Of a stretch of 64,000 bases of DNA, positions 11,969 through 21,412 are shown one piece after another (positions within the stretch are counted from its first letter, which is position 1; every line of letters starts with the position of its first letter). A program made the translations under genes and the position numbers. The DNA lies in NCBI GenBank assembly GCA_000328365.1, contig KB291798.1, positions 1,487,962 to 1,551,961 on the forward strand, read 5' to 3'. The notes below the pieces were generated by a model that was not told the origin of the DNA, ran no database searches, and was given only the letters and a program-made list of their open reading frames with translations. The DNA comes from Capitella teleta (Eukaryota; Annelida; Polychaeta; Capitellidae).

Positions 11969-12614
11969 CAGAGTGGGCCAAAAGTAGTCTATCTAACTCC
12001 ATGTTAAAACAAAACTCTAAAATTTGCCAATATGTATCAATTATTCAAAAAAAAAACAAAAAAAAACAAAACAAAAACTACCTCGTATGGATTGACTATG
12101 TTATTCTGCACCCATTTATGCAAAGAATCAAGTAAAAATTAAATTTTGAGTGAGGAAGAAAACCTTAATGCGAATGGTGAGTGATCGCGAAGAGAGCAAA
12201 ATCAGATGAGCCCATGAACGAGCATTAAGGAATGTCATCTCTTGCACGGCGCTTCAATTTTGTTTTGATTTTAGGAGATAAACATTAGTGCTACTGTCAC
12301 AATAATAGCCCTCTCAAACAAAATAATAGCACGAGAGCGTTGCCTTAATCAATTATGCGTTCAAGGAAGCTTATCCATGGTCCGGGGCCCTACTTAATTG
12401 CCACCAAAAGTGGAAATATCGCGGAATGGTGAGTGCACTCTATTAATTGAGATAAATGATATAGCAGCATGCTATGATAGACTAACCATACTAATTATTT
12501 ATTTCTCTTATTTTTATGTGATTTTTACACTGCAATCTCTTTTTAAACGTGGCATTATTGTAAAGCCTTGAGATCTTTAACATGGAGTAGATAGACTACT
12601 TTTGGCCCACTCTG
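11969..12614 (+). mobile_element. Tc1/mariner-type MITE, copy 1
   Basis: A 646-bp element bounded by inverted repeats starting CAGAGTGGGCCAAAAGTAGT, with about 36 bases matching at the two ends apart from a one-base indel, and flanked by TA on both sides as expected for a Tc1/mariner target duplication. It encodes no transposase, so it is non-autonomous. Two further copies at 59732-60293 (inverted) and 60312-60676 share the internal sequence. The family name is unknown to me; superfamily is inferred from the TA flanks and the terminus. Confidence 0.85.
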
Positions 12615-13229
12615 TATATAGACCACGACATACGTCCGAACGACCCCCTCCCCACTCCCATATATACATCCATAATCCTACGAAGCGTTTCCACAGAAGC
12701 CTCTAGCAAGAAGTTCCATCTGTGAGCATCGAGGAGGCATAGGGAAATGGGACAAGCGAGGGACGTATTGGTTCCATGAACGACCACCCCGGCCACCCTG
12801 ATACCAATCGATCACACAGCTTTGTAATCGTTTCGAGGCAGGTTATCATTTTCATCGAACAGAAAAGGAAGCGACAGCTTATATCAAGGGATTTGATGAG
12901 GTTCTGCCTTTGAGGCTAAACATCCAACGCGGAGGAAAACGCCGCGGAGGCCAAACACAGGAAAGCACAGCGCAATAAATAACACACGGCAAATCACATT
13001 TAAGATGTGTATTGGGAATACTATTCAGGTGTTCTTACGCGCACAATATATTATACAGGACAATGCATATATAGACAAATGATTGCCCCACCCGACGCTT
13101 TACAGATCTGCAGTCTGGCTTCTTGGTGGTCATGTAATATTCATCGTGATTTATGACTTCGTTCGTTCATACGTGTCATCGATGTCTCTTGCTGCTTTTC
13201 GATTCTTTCGCATCACGAATGCACCGGAA

Positions 13230-13237
13230 TGACGTCA
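13230..13237. promoter_or_regulatory. CRE palindrome TGACGTCA
   Basis: Exact full CRE in otherwise plain sequence, with no CpG-rich surroundings; it may be a distal site or chance. Confidence 0.3.
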
Positions 13238-14836
13238 TTTTCTCTGAGCAATGAAGCAAGCCTCCAATATTGCAGTTGCTCAGAAACTAAAATATACATG
13301 ATGTGCACTCAGTCTTTTCTTCTTGGTCTCTTTTTGAACAAATAGTGTTTGCTTTGAAGATCGCAAATGCGGAGTCATCTTCCAGCATTCTGACGCTGAG
13401 CATTAACGAGATCAGGAATTGGTGCATTATGACTGAGAGGGTCGCAACTAGCAAAAAGAAAAAAAAAAAAAGAAAAAAAACGCCGGACATAACGCATTTT
13501 GATTCGACCAGTAAAATCAATACCACCCGAAGTTACAGAATTGGCGGATTTCCACCTACACAGCTCTAATCACTGGAGGGTGCCTCATCAGTATACATGC
13601 ATGCTTCTCTAGGGCTCCTAGTCGGGAATGGTATAGCTGCCCGCTGTACGTGCCTGCGCCCTGAGAACGACCGCAAGCCGCACATCTCCGGTTGAGGAAT
13701 CAACGCCGCGTCATCAAAGAGCGATGCGGAGAGCAAAGGACGATCAAAGTGCAAACGAAATGCCTTATGTATGAGCGGCGCCTATACCTCCCTTTGACCA
13801 TAACCAGCAGTGCATGGGCCGCAGGGCAACATTAGCGCCAGCTTCATAGCGATATTATGGTAGTCAGTCAGATGTGGAAAATGAATACGGACAAGTTGGG
13901 TTAATCCCTGGCTCATGGCGGGATTTCACGAGATGGATGACGTGGAATCCAGGTCTGAATTAGCGTATCACCTGAGGGACACGAATTAGTCAGCGAACCC
14001 CAGGTGCAGCCAGGGATACAGAGCAGCAATGGCGAGGGGAAATGCCGGTTGCGAGCAAGGAAAGAACCGCATGCATGCGGAATCCAGGGTTATTCCGAGA
14101 GGGGAACGTGCGGTCATTTCAAGAAGGCTTCGTCTGCGATCAATTACAGGCTATGATGATTGGGCCAGGGCACCATGTACCTGCACGGGTCGATTCAGCT
14201 CCGTTTCAAATTAGAGCAGAAATCCGTGTGGCAAATATTGGGGCTGTGTGAGCAGGGGAGGGAAGGGGGTGTCTTCATCAGTCAATGTGTCAGTCAGCGC
14301 GGCTTTGATAGCATAATAGCAGAGAGGAGAAACACTCCCTAGGGCGACCCCTTTCACCGAGGCGTCTTACGCTGGTCGCCGTGCAATATTTGAAGAAAAT
14401 AAAAGCAGGAATCAAACAGGTAAACCAAGGGATGAAGCGTGTACTGCTCAGCGGCGAGCATCGCCAGCAGAAGATCGATAGTTTTATATTGAGCCCGTTC
14501 ACCCTTTTAGGGTTCGTGTCCGGGTGGATCGAGGAACTGGGAGTAATATTTATCGTGGTTCATGGTCGTTCTTCTTGCTCATCCCAGTTACTGTGGACAT
14601 CATCATGAATATTCATGATCATTATCATCCTTATCAGAGCGATACGACAATTAGGTATGACGGATATATATGCGGTGTTTTATAGGGCACAAAATATAGT
14701 ATATACGCATTAAAAGCATGCAGAATCAAAATGTTACCTAATTTATAATGTATATCATATATTATGATGTAGTATAATAAAAAAAAAAAACGCGAAATGC
14801 ATAGCCAATAAAGCGGACTCATAACTTAGCATACAC

Positions 14837-14850
14837 GTGTACATGTACAC
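14837..14850. repeat. 14-bp palindrome GTGTACATGTACAC
   Basis: Perfect dyad built on ACATGT. A similar longer palindrome lies at 44602-44621. Confidence 0.6.
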
Positions 14851-16020
14851 CGAACGTCGATTAAATCACTCTTAAAAATTATACCGACTATTGCAAGGTA
14901 ATCGTGATAAGGTAAATCCACATGCAACTATACGGTACTGATAACGAGTCTTCCGGAGAGACGTGGGTATTGTACTTTTATCACATGCAAGGTCATGAAC
15001 CTATAACAAATGTGTTCAATCGCATAATGTGTTGACACACGTAACCTCATTACACACAGGTGACGTAACCGACCTTTTACGGCTCCACGGAATTGTCGCC
15101 CTTCGCATTTGGACGCGAGACGACTTAAGCACAATGAATGACGAATCCATCAGACCCAGTTTCCCAGTCGGGATGACCTACAGCAGCGCAAGCAACTCCT
15201 TTCAAGGGGTGAATGATTCGGTGAACCGCGCGCGATCCAGCGGCGTGCACAGAGATGCAGCTAACCGACCTTCGGCGTCGCGTGTGAACCACCGACTGAT
15301 GGCGCCGCCGTGAAGCTGAGGCCGGCAACGTCGTCACAGACACGCTACCTGCGAGCACAGTTTATCACGCTCAGGCACAAGATGGATGCTCGCACGCGGT
15401 GGTCGGTCAAGAGACGGGATAATTGAAATATTGACCACTGACTGATTGTGCACATATCCGTACGCTGAACACGGGTGGAGTTCTGTCAAAAACGAGCGAC
15501 CTTTTTAGCGATTACACATACAATGTATATCTGAGGAGGATGCGCTTTAAATGCTTCATCATAATATCAGTTGAACGCTCTAGAAGGTGTGTATAGGTAG
15601 GCCGGCTGTAAACCCATGATCGCCATGCATAGCCTTGAGCACAACGCACATATATCCATTTAATCAGATCTCGGTTGTAAGTTAAGTCAACTGTTTGCAT
15701 ATGCCACAACACAGTCATATTTTGGTCTCCGCTGCTGCCCTAAGCAAGCCTAAGCCTAAATCGAAGGCATGGCCGACGTCCACATTAAGAGATAACAGGA
15801 AGATCAAGGACCTCGAGCGGTCGAGCCTCATTCGGCATAGTTCGCTGAACTACATTGGCGAAGTGGAGATGACAGAGCCCATCTCGAGGGCTGAGTGCCG
15901 TTCCAGGAGAATCTCTTTGCTTGCATGGCACAATCAATGCTGTAGGTATTATCCCAATGAGCAAAGTGTGCGCATGTTATGGAGGCTTAATGCTTATGTA
16001 GATAATTAACAAGGACTATA

Positions 16021-18800
16021 AAGCTAGCCTTGACGGGGGGTGACGGCGAGAATGGCAGATCAAAAAAAAAAAAAAAAAAAAAGTTCAGGGTTAGTTATGG
16101 GCAAAAGGAAAGTGATGACTTTTATCCACCTGTCGGCCCGCAGTCAGTAATGAGCCCCAATTATAAACCCAGCTTCGACATATCTCAGCTCCACGCCACG
16201 TAATATGATATGGTCCAGAGACGCGGTTATAATGACGCAGTCCAGGGCTCAAAGCGATGGCATAACAGTAGCAACCTCTTATCATGCAGTAGGACGCGGC
16301 ACACGCGGAAGCTAAACTTCCCTTGCAATTGTGCGCGAGGGAGATTAGCCCCAGGGACCATTACTATAACAGAGTGCTACGCGGGAGACGAACGAAAGGG
16401 ATTGGCCACGGACTTCATCGGCGAAGAAACATCGATGCTTTTTGTGTGTGAACACAATGGGTGAAATCGGCATGAATATATGGGCCCGTCTGATTCCCAT
16501 CAGGTAATGGGGAAGCATTTCAATCGCCAAGACAAAAGCTTGAACGCAGACAGCAATACAGTCAATGTCATTTTGGCTTCTATACCTGCAACGTATTGGC
16601 TGAATGTTTTTCGCCCGTCTCATTACACGTAGTCTGTGGCCTGCAACGCTGCTCCAAAGTACCTCGTTCCTACGCTTCCATTACGACTGCATCTTTGCCA
16701 AAAAAACTTGCCAGAATCGCAGTCGAGGAAGCGACATCCCCGAGGGGGTGATCCAACTGATTCGATTAAATGGGACGCACACATCAACTAGTGCAGAGGG
16801 GCAGAGGCTGCTGCTTGCCGAGGCAGAATAGAGCGGACCCTTCTCGCGAGGACATGCTACAGGCAATAAGGTGCCTTCTGCAAATGTTTGTTTTGCAGGG
16901 ATGGAGCAAGCACAGCCAAGCAATAAAATGGACCTGTAAGTGAAAGCTAAAAAGTATCAAGGCATTCCGAGTGGCGTGCTTATTTTTGCGCGGGATAAAA
17001 ACGTGGCCAATTTGACAGCTATCGTTGTTGATCAGGAGAATGCCAGGCGGCATGCTTTGAGCAAGTTAAACTGTCTCAAGCTTGGCTGATTTACCCAAAG
17101 TGCATCGATAATCGAACGCAATCAGAGAGCCATTCCATTCCATTCTCGGTGCGCCCAGAGCACAAGTCGCACGAAGCAGGCGTCCCGGGGGAGGAGCTTG
17201 TGCGGTCGGCATTTGGGTATAACTCAATTTTCCCGTCCTTCCGATTGATTCCGAGGCTTTTGGCGTTTTACCCATTTCATCTGAGAAGGTTCACTGCCAA
17301 ATCGCCAATTTCCACGAAGATCAAAAACAAATGACGAAAGGAAACGCACCCCGGATGTACGTTCGGAGCGGTTGCCATGGCAATAGATGAGGTCACTTCC
17401 TGTCGATCTATGACACCTGACATGACCGCCTTATGCAACAGCTAAAAACCCGATGAAAGAAATGTCTGGCGTTGCACAGCCAGAGGAAGGCGACCAGAGT
17501 GGATTCCCAGAGGCTCCACAAGAGGCGAAGGAGCTGGCTTTCTATTTGGCCCTGCGTGTGATGGAAGTTTTTTCTCTCCACGGTGACTTCCTGTAATGAG
17601 ACCGGGGCGTCGACACCCTTCCCAACGCGTCAATGGCAATTGGAGATGGCTAATGAAACAGGACAACAGCAGGGGATTGGTGTTAAGCATAAGTATGGCA
17701 CGCAAGCCACAAATGAGCATTCGGAGTGGGGGAGTGGAACCCTCTTTTCTATACACACCATGCACACACACACACACCTTACACACGTCGCATAAGGATG
17801 TGAGCCAAAGCAACGAGTCCTAACGCACAATATCGCAGCTGGGAAAAACGTCTGTGACAGGTCTTAGAGAACACGTAATAGCAAGAGGGATACACAGCAA
17901 TCAGCCAGGGAGTTATTTTATCCGGTGTAATCCTGCACGTAAGACAATCAGGCCAACGGCAAAGTCATTCATTAGGTTCGAACTCAAAGATTTGCGATTG
18001 CCTCTGGTTCGACAAAAAGTACAAACACTATTGGATCAACGCTCTGAGCTCTACTGCGAAGAAAGTCTATGCAGGCCATGCTAGGCTTAATTAACACTCT
18101 GCGTACACAACAGAGATCGAAAGCCGAGGGACAATGGTCTGAATATTCGTACGATGAATGCCTATATATATCTGTATATGCGCCAGAGGGGAACGTCGAA
18201 AATTAGAGATTTGGAATAAGACACTCACCAATATTCGATTCTTCGCAGAAGAATTCGAAATGACAAATATTCGAATAATTTTGAGGAAAAGAATTATCGT
18301 GAATTTTAGCGCTGCAATTAATCGTGAGCTCTACCAGGTACACCGTAGAATGCGTACATAATATACATTATAGACCACATCTCTCAGCAGCGATCGAAAT
18401 CCATTCAAAGACATTCAGGTGTGTGCAATGAAATTCTATAATTGCGAAATCACTATATGAATATTATCAATTCTGAAGAATAGAAAGCGAGACAACGAAT
18501 TTTGTTCTCCATTGTCATGGTTGATGAAAAATCGCGATTATTCGATATTCCGATTGCAGAAATCTCTACTCGCGAGGGCCTCACGCTAAAGAGGCAAGTG
18601 ATTGGCTGAAATCGTGAAAAATAATAAGTTTGCAAAAAACATTAGAAGCAAACCGAGGGAAGTAATTTTAAATTGCTCCAAATGACCTTTGCGAGGGTTG
18701 AAAGACATTAGGTACAGATGAACTAAGTTTTGTCAAAAACACAGTACGTGTATACTCTATGTAGGCCTCAATTGACAACAGGGCCTGTTCTAAACTGATA
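16021..18800. other. Non-coding DNA with an X-box
   Basis: No gene recognised. A 21-base A tract lies at 16062-16082. An RFX-type X-box at 17371-17384 is followed by AGGTCA and an ETS-type ACTTCCTG word (17391-17401). A short CA run is at about 17763-17776. Frames are short or overlap on both strands. Confidence 0.35.
17371..17384. promoter_or_regulatory. RFX-type X-box GTTGCCATGGCAAT
   Basis: Two RFX half sites, GTTGCC and GGCAAT, in inverted order with an AT spacer; the last base differs from the ideal GGCAAC. Such sites drive ciliary genes in many animals. A nuclear-receptor half site and an ETS-like word follow within 20 bases. No gene start is evident next to it. Confidence 0.35.
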
Positions 18801-18817
18801 TTCAATATAATTGCCCA

Positions 18818-18832
18818 TGACCTTCTTGACCT
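18818..18832 (-). promoter_or_regulatory. Perfect DR3 nuclear-receptor element
   Basis: Reads AGGTCA-AGA-AGGTCA on the minus strand. DR3 is the classic arrangement for VDR/PXR-type receptors with RXR. Both half sites are exact. Confidence 0.45.
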
Positions 18833-19058
18833 AGGGCGATCTGCTGCTTGGGCCAATTTGGCGATTCTTGGGAACTGGGTCAATTGTTGGCTCTGCAGAC
18901 CCATATCACTATCAATAATTATTATTACCTTAATTAAGGTCCATAAATACGGAAACTTAATCTATACAGGTACACTAATTCTTTCGAATAAGAACATAAA
19001 ATCAACCATATAGGTCAATATATAACAATAACAGTAACTGTGTAATTTATTGACGGAT

Positions 19059-19136
19059 ATTTTTGTGGGCTGTCTTTATCTGGTTATACTAGTTATTGCA
19101 TAATTGGTATAACCAGATAAGACAGCCCACTAAAAT
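19059..19136. repeat. 78-nt near-perfect palindrome (hairpin)
   Basis: Left arm 19059-19088 and right arm 19108-19136 pair over about 29 bases with one bulged T and one mismatch. The intervening 19 bases continue the stem through eight pairs including two G-T wobbles, leaving a three-base loop (TGC). Around 37 pairs in total. It could be a tiny fold-back transposon or a small-RNA precursor. The near-complete pairing and minimal loop fit a palindrome or hairpin-siRNA source better than a standard pre-miRNA. No clear target-site duplication flanks it. Confidence 0.7.
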
Positions 19137-19531
19137 CTACTATGGTATTTAGTCCGTTTTCACATAATTAAATTTTAATCTTTATAATTTATTTTCGTTT
19201 CCATTTTTTTTATGATGGAATTCGAATGACCAGAACCCCCGAGTAAACATGGCAGCCGAGCGAAGACCAGGAAGGGCTTCCGGTCACGTGTGCGTTTATA
19301 TTCAAGTGCAGCCACTGTAGTACTGATATGGCTAGACACGGATATGTGTCCTAGAAACTGATAGTCTGCGTATTAGCGAAAGACGTAGTTCTGAAGTAAT
19401 TGCAATTAAGCCAATCACCATGATACCGTTACGTGTTATTGATTACCACGAATATATAATCCAATACATTACGCAATGGCGCTCGGCTGTGGAGTTGCGT
19501 AGATCACTCGTAGCAATAGCATATAGGGGAG

Positions 19532-19553
19532 CGTTATGATCTGAATCATAACG
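19532..19553. promoter_or_regulatory. TCATAACG motif cluster 3 (inverted pair)
   Basis: CGTTATGAT at 19532 and ATCATAACG at 19545 face each other with a few bases between them, making an inverted pair about 15 bases centre to centre. It could bind a dimer. Confidence 0.45.
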
Positions 19554-20341
19554 GACTCTTCCTCTTCCCTCGACTTGCAAACGCTGTACGTTGATCGCTG
19601 GACTGCGATCTAAATGTTAGCATGGTAGGACGATCCATTTGATAGATCTACAGATCAGCTGAATAAAATTGCAAATCACTCTAGCTCAGTCGGTGAAAAC
19701 ACCCAATAAGGCTTTTACTAGTACTCTACGGTGCATGCCTCCGAATAAGGAACAACGATATACTCGCGTAATGATATAATGGGGATGGGGGTCGATAGGT
19801 CGAATGTTTGAATTCCCTGTACATACAAAGAATGAGCATAAGTCCCTAAGTCCCTAACCCATAGAGCCCTTGTAAATTCAGACTTGTGAGCATTCGGATT
19901 AAAGAACCGACTTGACAATTGTACCGCTATGAACACACATGATAGACTACTGGTATAGCAATCTCGTTCCAATACTCCCTTCCCTTCCCAAGATGGCAAC
20001 TCATGGATCTGACAGGAGAGGAAACTCCGTCATCCATCAGGGTATTGATATCTCCCGACATCAGAATTAAGCAGAAGAGGAAAAACCCGGTCCTGGGTTT
20101 CTTATCTGGCGGACATAAATTTTAAAGAGTGCGTCGCTTTGGCCCAATCGGGCGATGACCCCATTGCCCTGTCTTAATCAGGGTCAAATTCAATTGCCAT
20201 CAAATAACTCAACCTCCAATCGATACTCATGATAATCATAATGTAGTTGTGAATTGATAGCTTGAAAAATACCAATTGTAATACTAGTATACAACTGGAC
20301 TCTGGTGGTCAGCAGTCAGTTATCACTCACTGTTTATGCAG

Positions 20342-20484
20342 ATGAATGGACGGCACCGACAGGCGAGTTCTCGTGGACGGGATGGTCATCCTGTGACCAC
20401 CAACGTGTTTCGGGAGCGACATCTCGAGAATGTACTGTGTTAATTGGGTCAAAAGGATGTGTAAATGGGTCACCGTGTACTTGG
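20342..20484 (+). other. Candidate exon with a thrombospondin-type-1-like pattern
   Basis: A possible acceptor (TTTATGCAG, AG at 20340-20341) is followed by a frame with FSWTGWSSC, then RVSGATSREC, then GSKGCVNGSPCTW. The W-x2-W-S-x-C start, the R-x-C and the later cysteines recall a TSP1 repeat, but the second cysteine of the normal CSxTCG motif is missing and the spacing is shorter. The frame ends in TGA at 20485-20487; a weak donor (TG|GTGACA, GT at 20482) could precede it. The frame lacks an ATG, so only a spliced exon would make sense. A decayed exon or chance are both possible. Confidence 0.15.
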
Positions 20485-20522
20485 TGACATTAATACTGCA
20501 TCGGTGCATAGTACTATTGCGA

Positions 20523-20530
20523 TGACGTCA
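20523..20530. promoter_or_regulatory. CRE palindrome TGACGTCA
   Basis: Exact full CRE; an ACGTCAC half site follows at about 20541. It lies 250 bases before TCATAACG cluster 4. Confidence 0.35.
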
Positions 20531-20772
20531 GTTAGCTTTTACGTCACATGCCTTGTGTGTAACACTACTTGACTGAGTCAACAACTACGAGCACATTGTA
20601 AACACTGGCCGGCAATGTAATAGGCTTGGCTGTGAAGTGTTTGGAGTTTTGGGCGCGATAGATATTTCTACGTGTGACACTCGTAGAGTACGCACAGAAT
20701 CCCACAGATAACGCAAGTGCTCTATCGACTGATAATGAAACTAGGTTAAGCATCAGCTGTGTGATACTAGTG

Positions 20773-20870
20773 CGTTATGAGTTTTACTAGCCAAGGACAG
20801 TGTGCACTATATAGTGCGTTATGAATTAAGATGACGACAGAGATTCTAGTTACAGAAAAGGGCGTTATGA
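20773..20870. promoter_or_regulatory. TCATAACG motif cluster 4 (three sites)
   Basis: Three copies in the same orientation, CGTTATGA at 20773, 20817 and 20863, the first two in the long form GTGCGTTATGA. Spacings are 44 and 46 bases, about four helical turns. Intervening sequence is not repeated. Confidence 0.5.
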
Positions 20871-21326
20871 TACGATCTGAGTGCTTGAAAAACAATTCCC
20901 ATTCTTGAGAGATCAGCAGGGTTCTGTATTAACACAATCGTTGCATGCTGCCATGTATTTGATGACAATCAACACAGCAATCAAGTAGACCGGCGTGTCA
21001 CACTTTCTAAACCCAATAGATGACGAGACGCGGAGAAAACAAATTTGTACAAAGTGGCAAATACGATATAACCAATACATGTACATCTACCACACCGTGT
21101 CGATCACAAAATAAACCACACTTTCATATATTGTTGTTCCACTAGTTCGAGGAAATTTGTGCATAATTCATCGATTATTGACGCTGGTTCGAGTTCTAGC
21201 AATCAAATCAAAGATGTTCAACTCCATTTCCCGAATGCAAGCAATGTCGTGTACTAAAGAGACATTTGATACCAACCAAGACACCACAGGCAGAGTACCA
21301 TTCCAGGTCAGATTAATCCAACTCAC

Positions 21327-21341
21327 CTGACGTTTGATTTT
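21327..21341 (-). other. Alternative reading: 15-nt microexon
   Basis: Inside the RS-exon, a run of TCTTC units ends in TTTACGTAG, followed by AAAATCAAACGTCAG and then GTGAGT. If used, this 15-nt exon keeps frame and in phase 0 adds K-I-K-R-Q. Tandem UCUUC before a microexon is a known PTB-type silencer setting in vertebrate neurons. Whether it is used here is unknown. Confidence 0.2.
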
Positions 21342-21412
21342 CTACGTAAACAAAAGAAGAAGAAGAAGAAGAGACAACTCACCTGTAAAACGAAAAAGAA
21401 AGATTATTAGGA
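21327..21412 (-). other. Recursive-splice-site-like composite with RS-exon, 21382
   Basis: On the minus strand a CTAAT branch-point-like word and a T/C-rich tract (complement of about 21386-21409) end in TTTTACAG at 21383, directly followed by GTGAGTTGTC from 21382. Fifty-six bases further, ACGTCAG|GTGAGTTGG supplies a second perfect 5' splice site (junction 21327/21326). This is the layout of a recursive splice site with its RS-exon (21382-21327). Both donors match CAG|GTGAGT exactly. The same downstream donor can also define a 15-nt microexon. The host gene would run on the minus strand beyond the window. Confidence 0.5.

Larger units (their letters stand above)
12615..16020. other. Non-coding DNA
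   Basis: No gene recognised. The minus-strand frame at 13287-13526 begins behind a poly-pyrimidine tract that resembles a splice acceptor, and a similar-length frame lies opposite, so neither can be trusted. The stretch also holds a CRE (13230) and a palindrome at 14837. The rest has no structure I can name. Confidence 0.35.
19140..21320. other. Non-coding DNA, motif clusters 3 and 4
   Basis: No gene recognised. A 23-codon frame at 19249-19320 (+) begins MAAERRPGRASG in an excellent start context (AAACATGG) but ends at a stop with no good splice donor. The stretch also holds the TCATAACG clusters, a CRE at 20523 and a cysteine-rich candidate exon at 20342-20484. Confidence 0.35.

Noticed and set aside
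13287-13569. Opposed frames on both strands around an A/T-rich tract, one behind an acceptor-like sequence
   Set aside because: Both strands look equally coding-like, neither has a recognised domain, and no donor or partner exon was found.
19683-19815. tRNA-like A box TAGCTCAGTCGG with a weak B-box-like word near 19806
   Set aside because: The distance between the two boxes is about 120 bases, far too long for a tRNA or tRNA-derived SINE, and no cloverleaf can be drawn.
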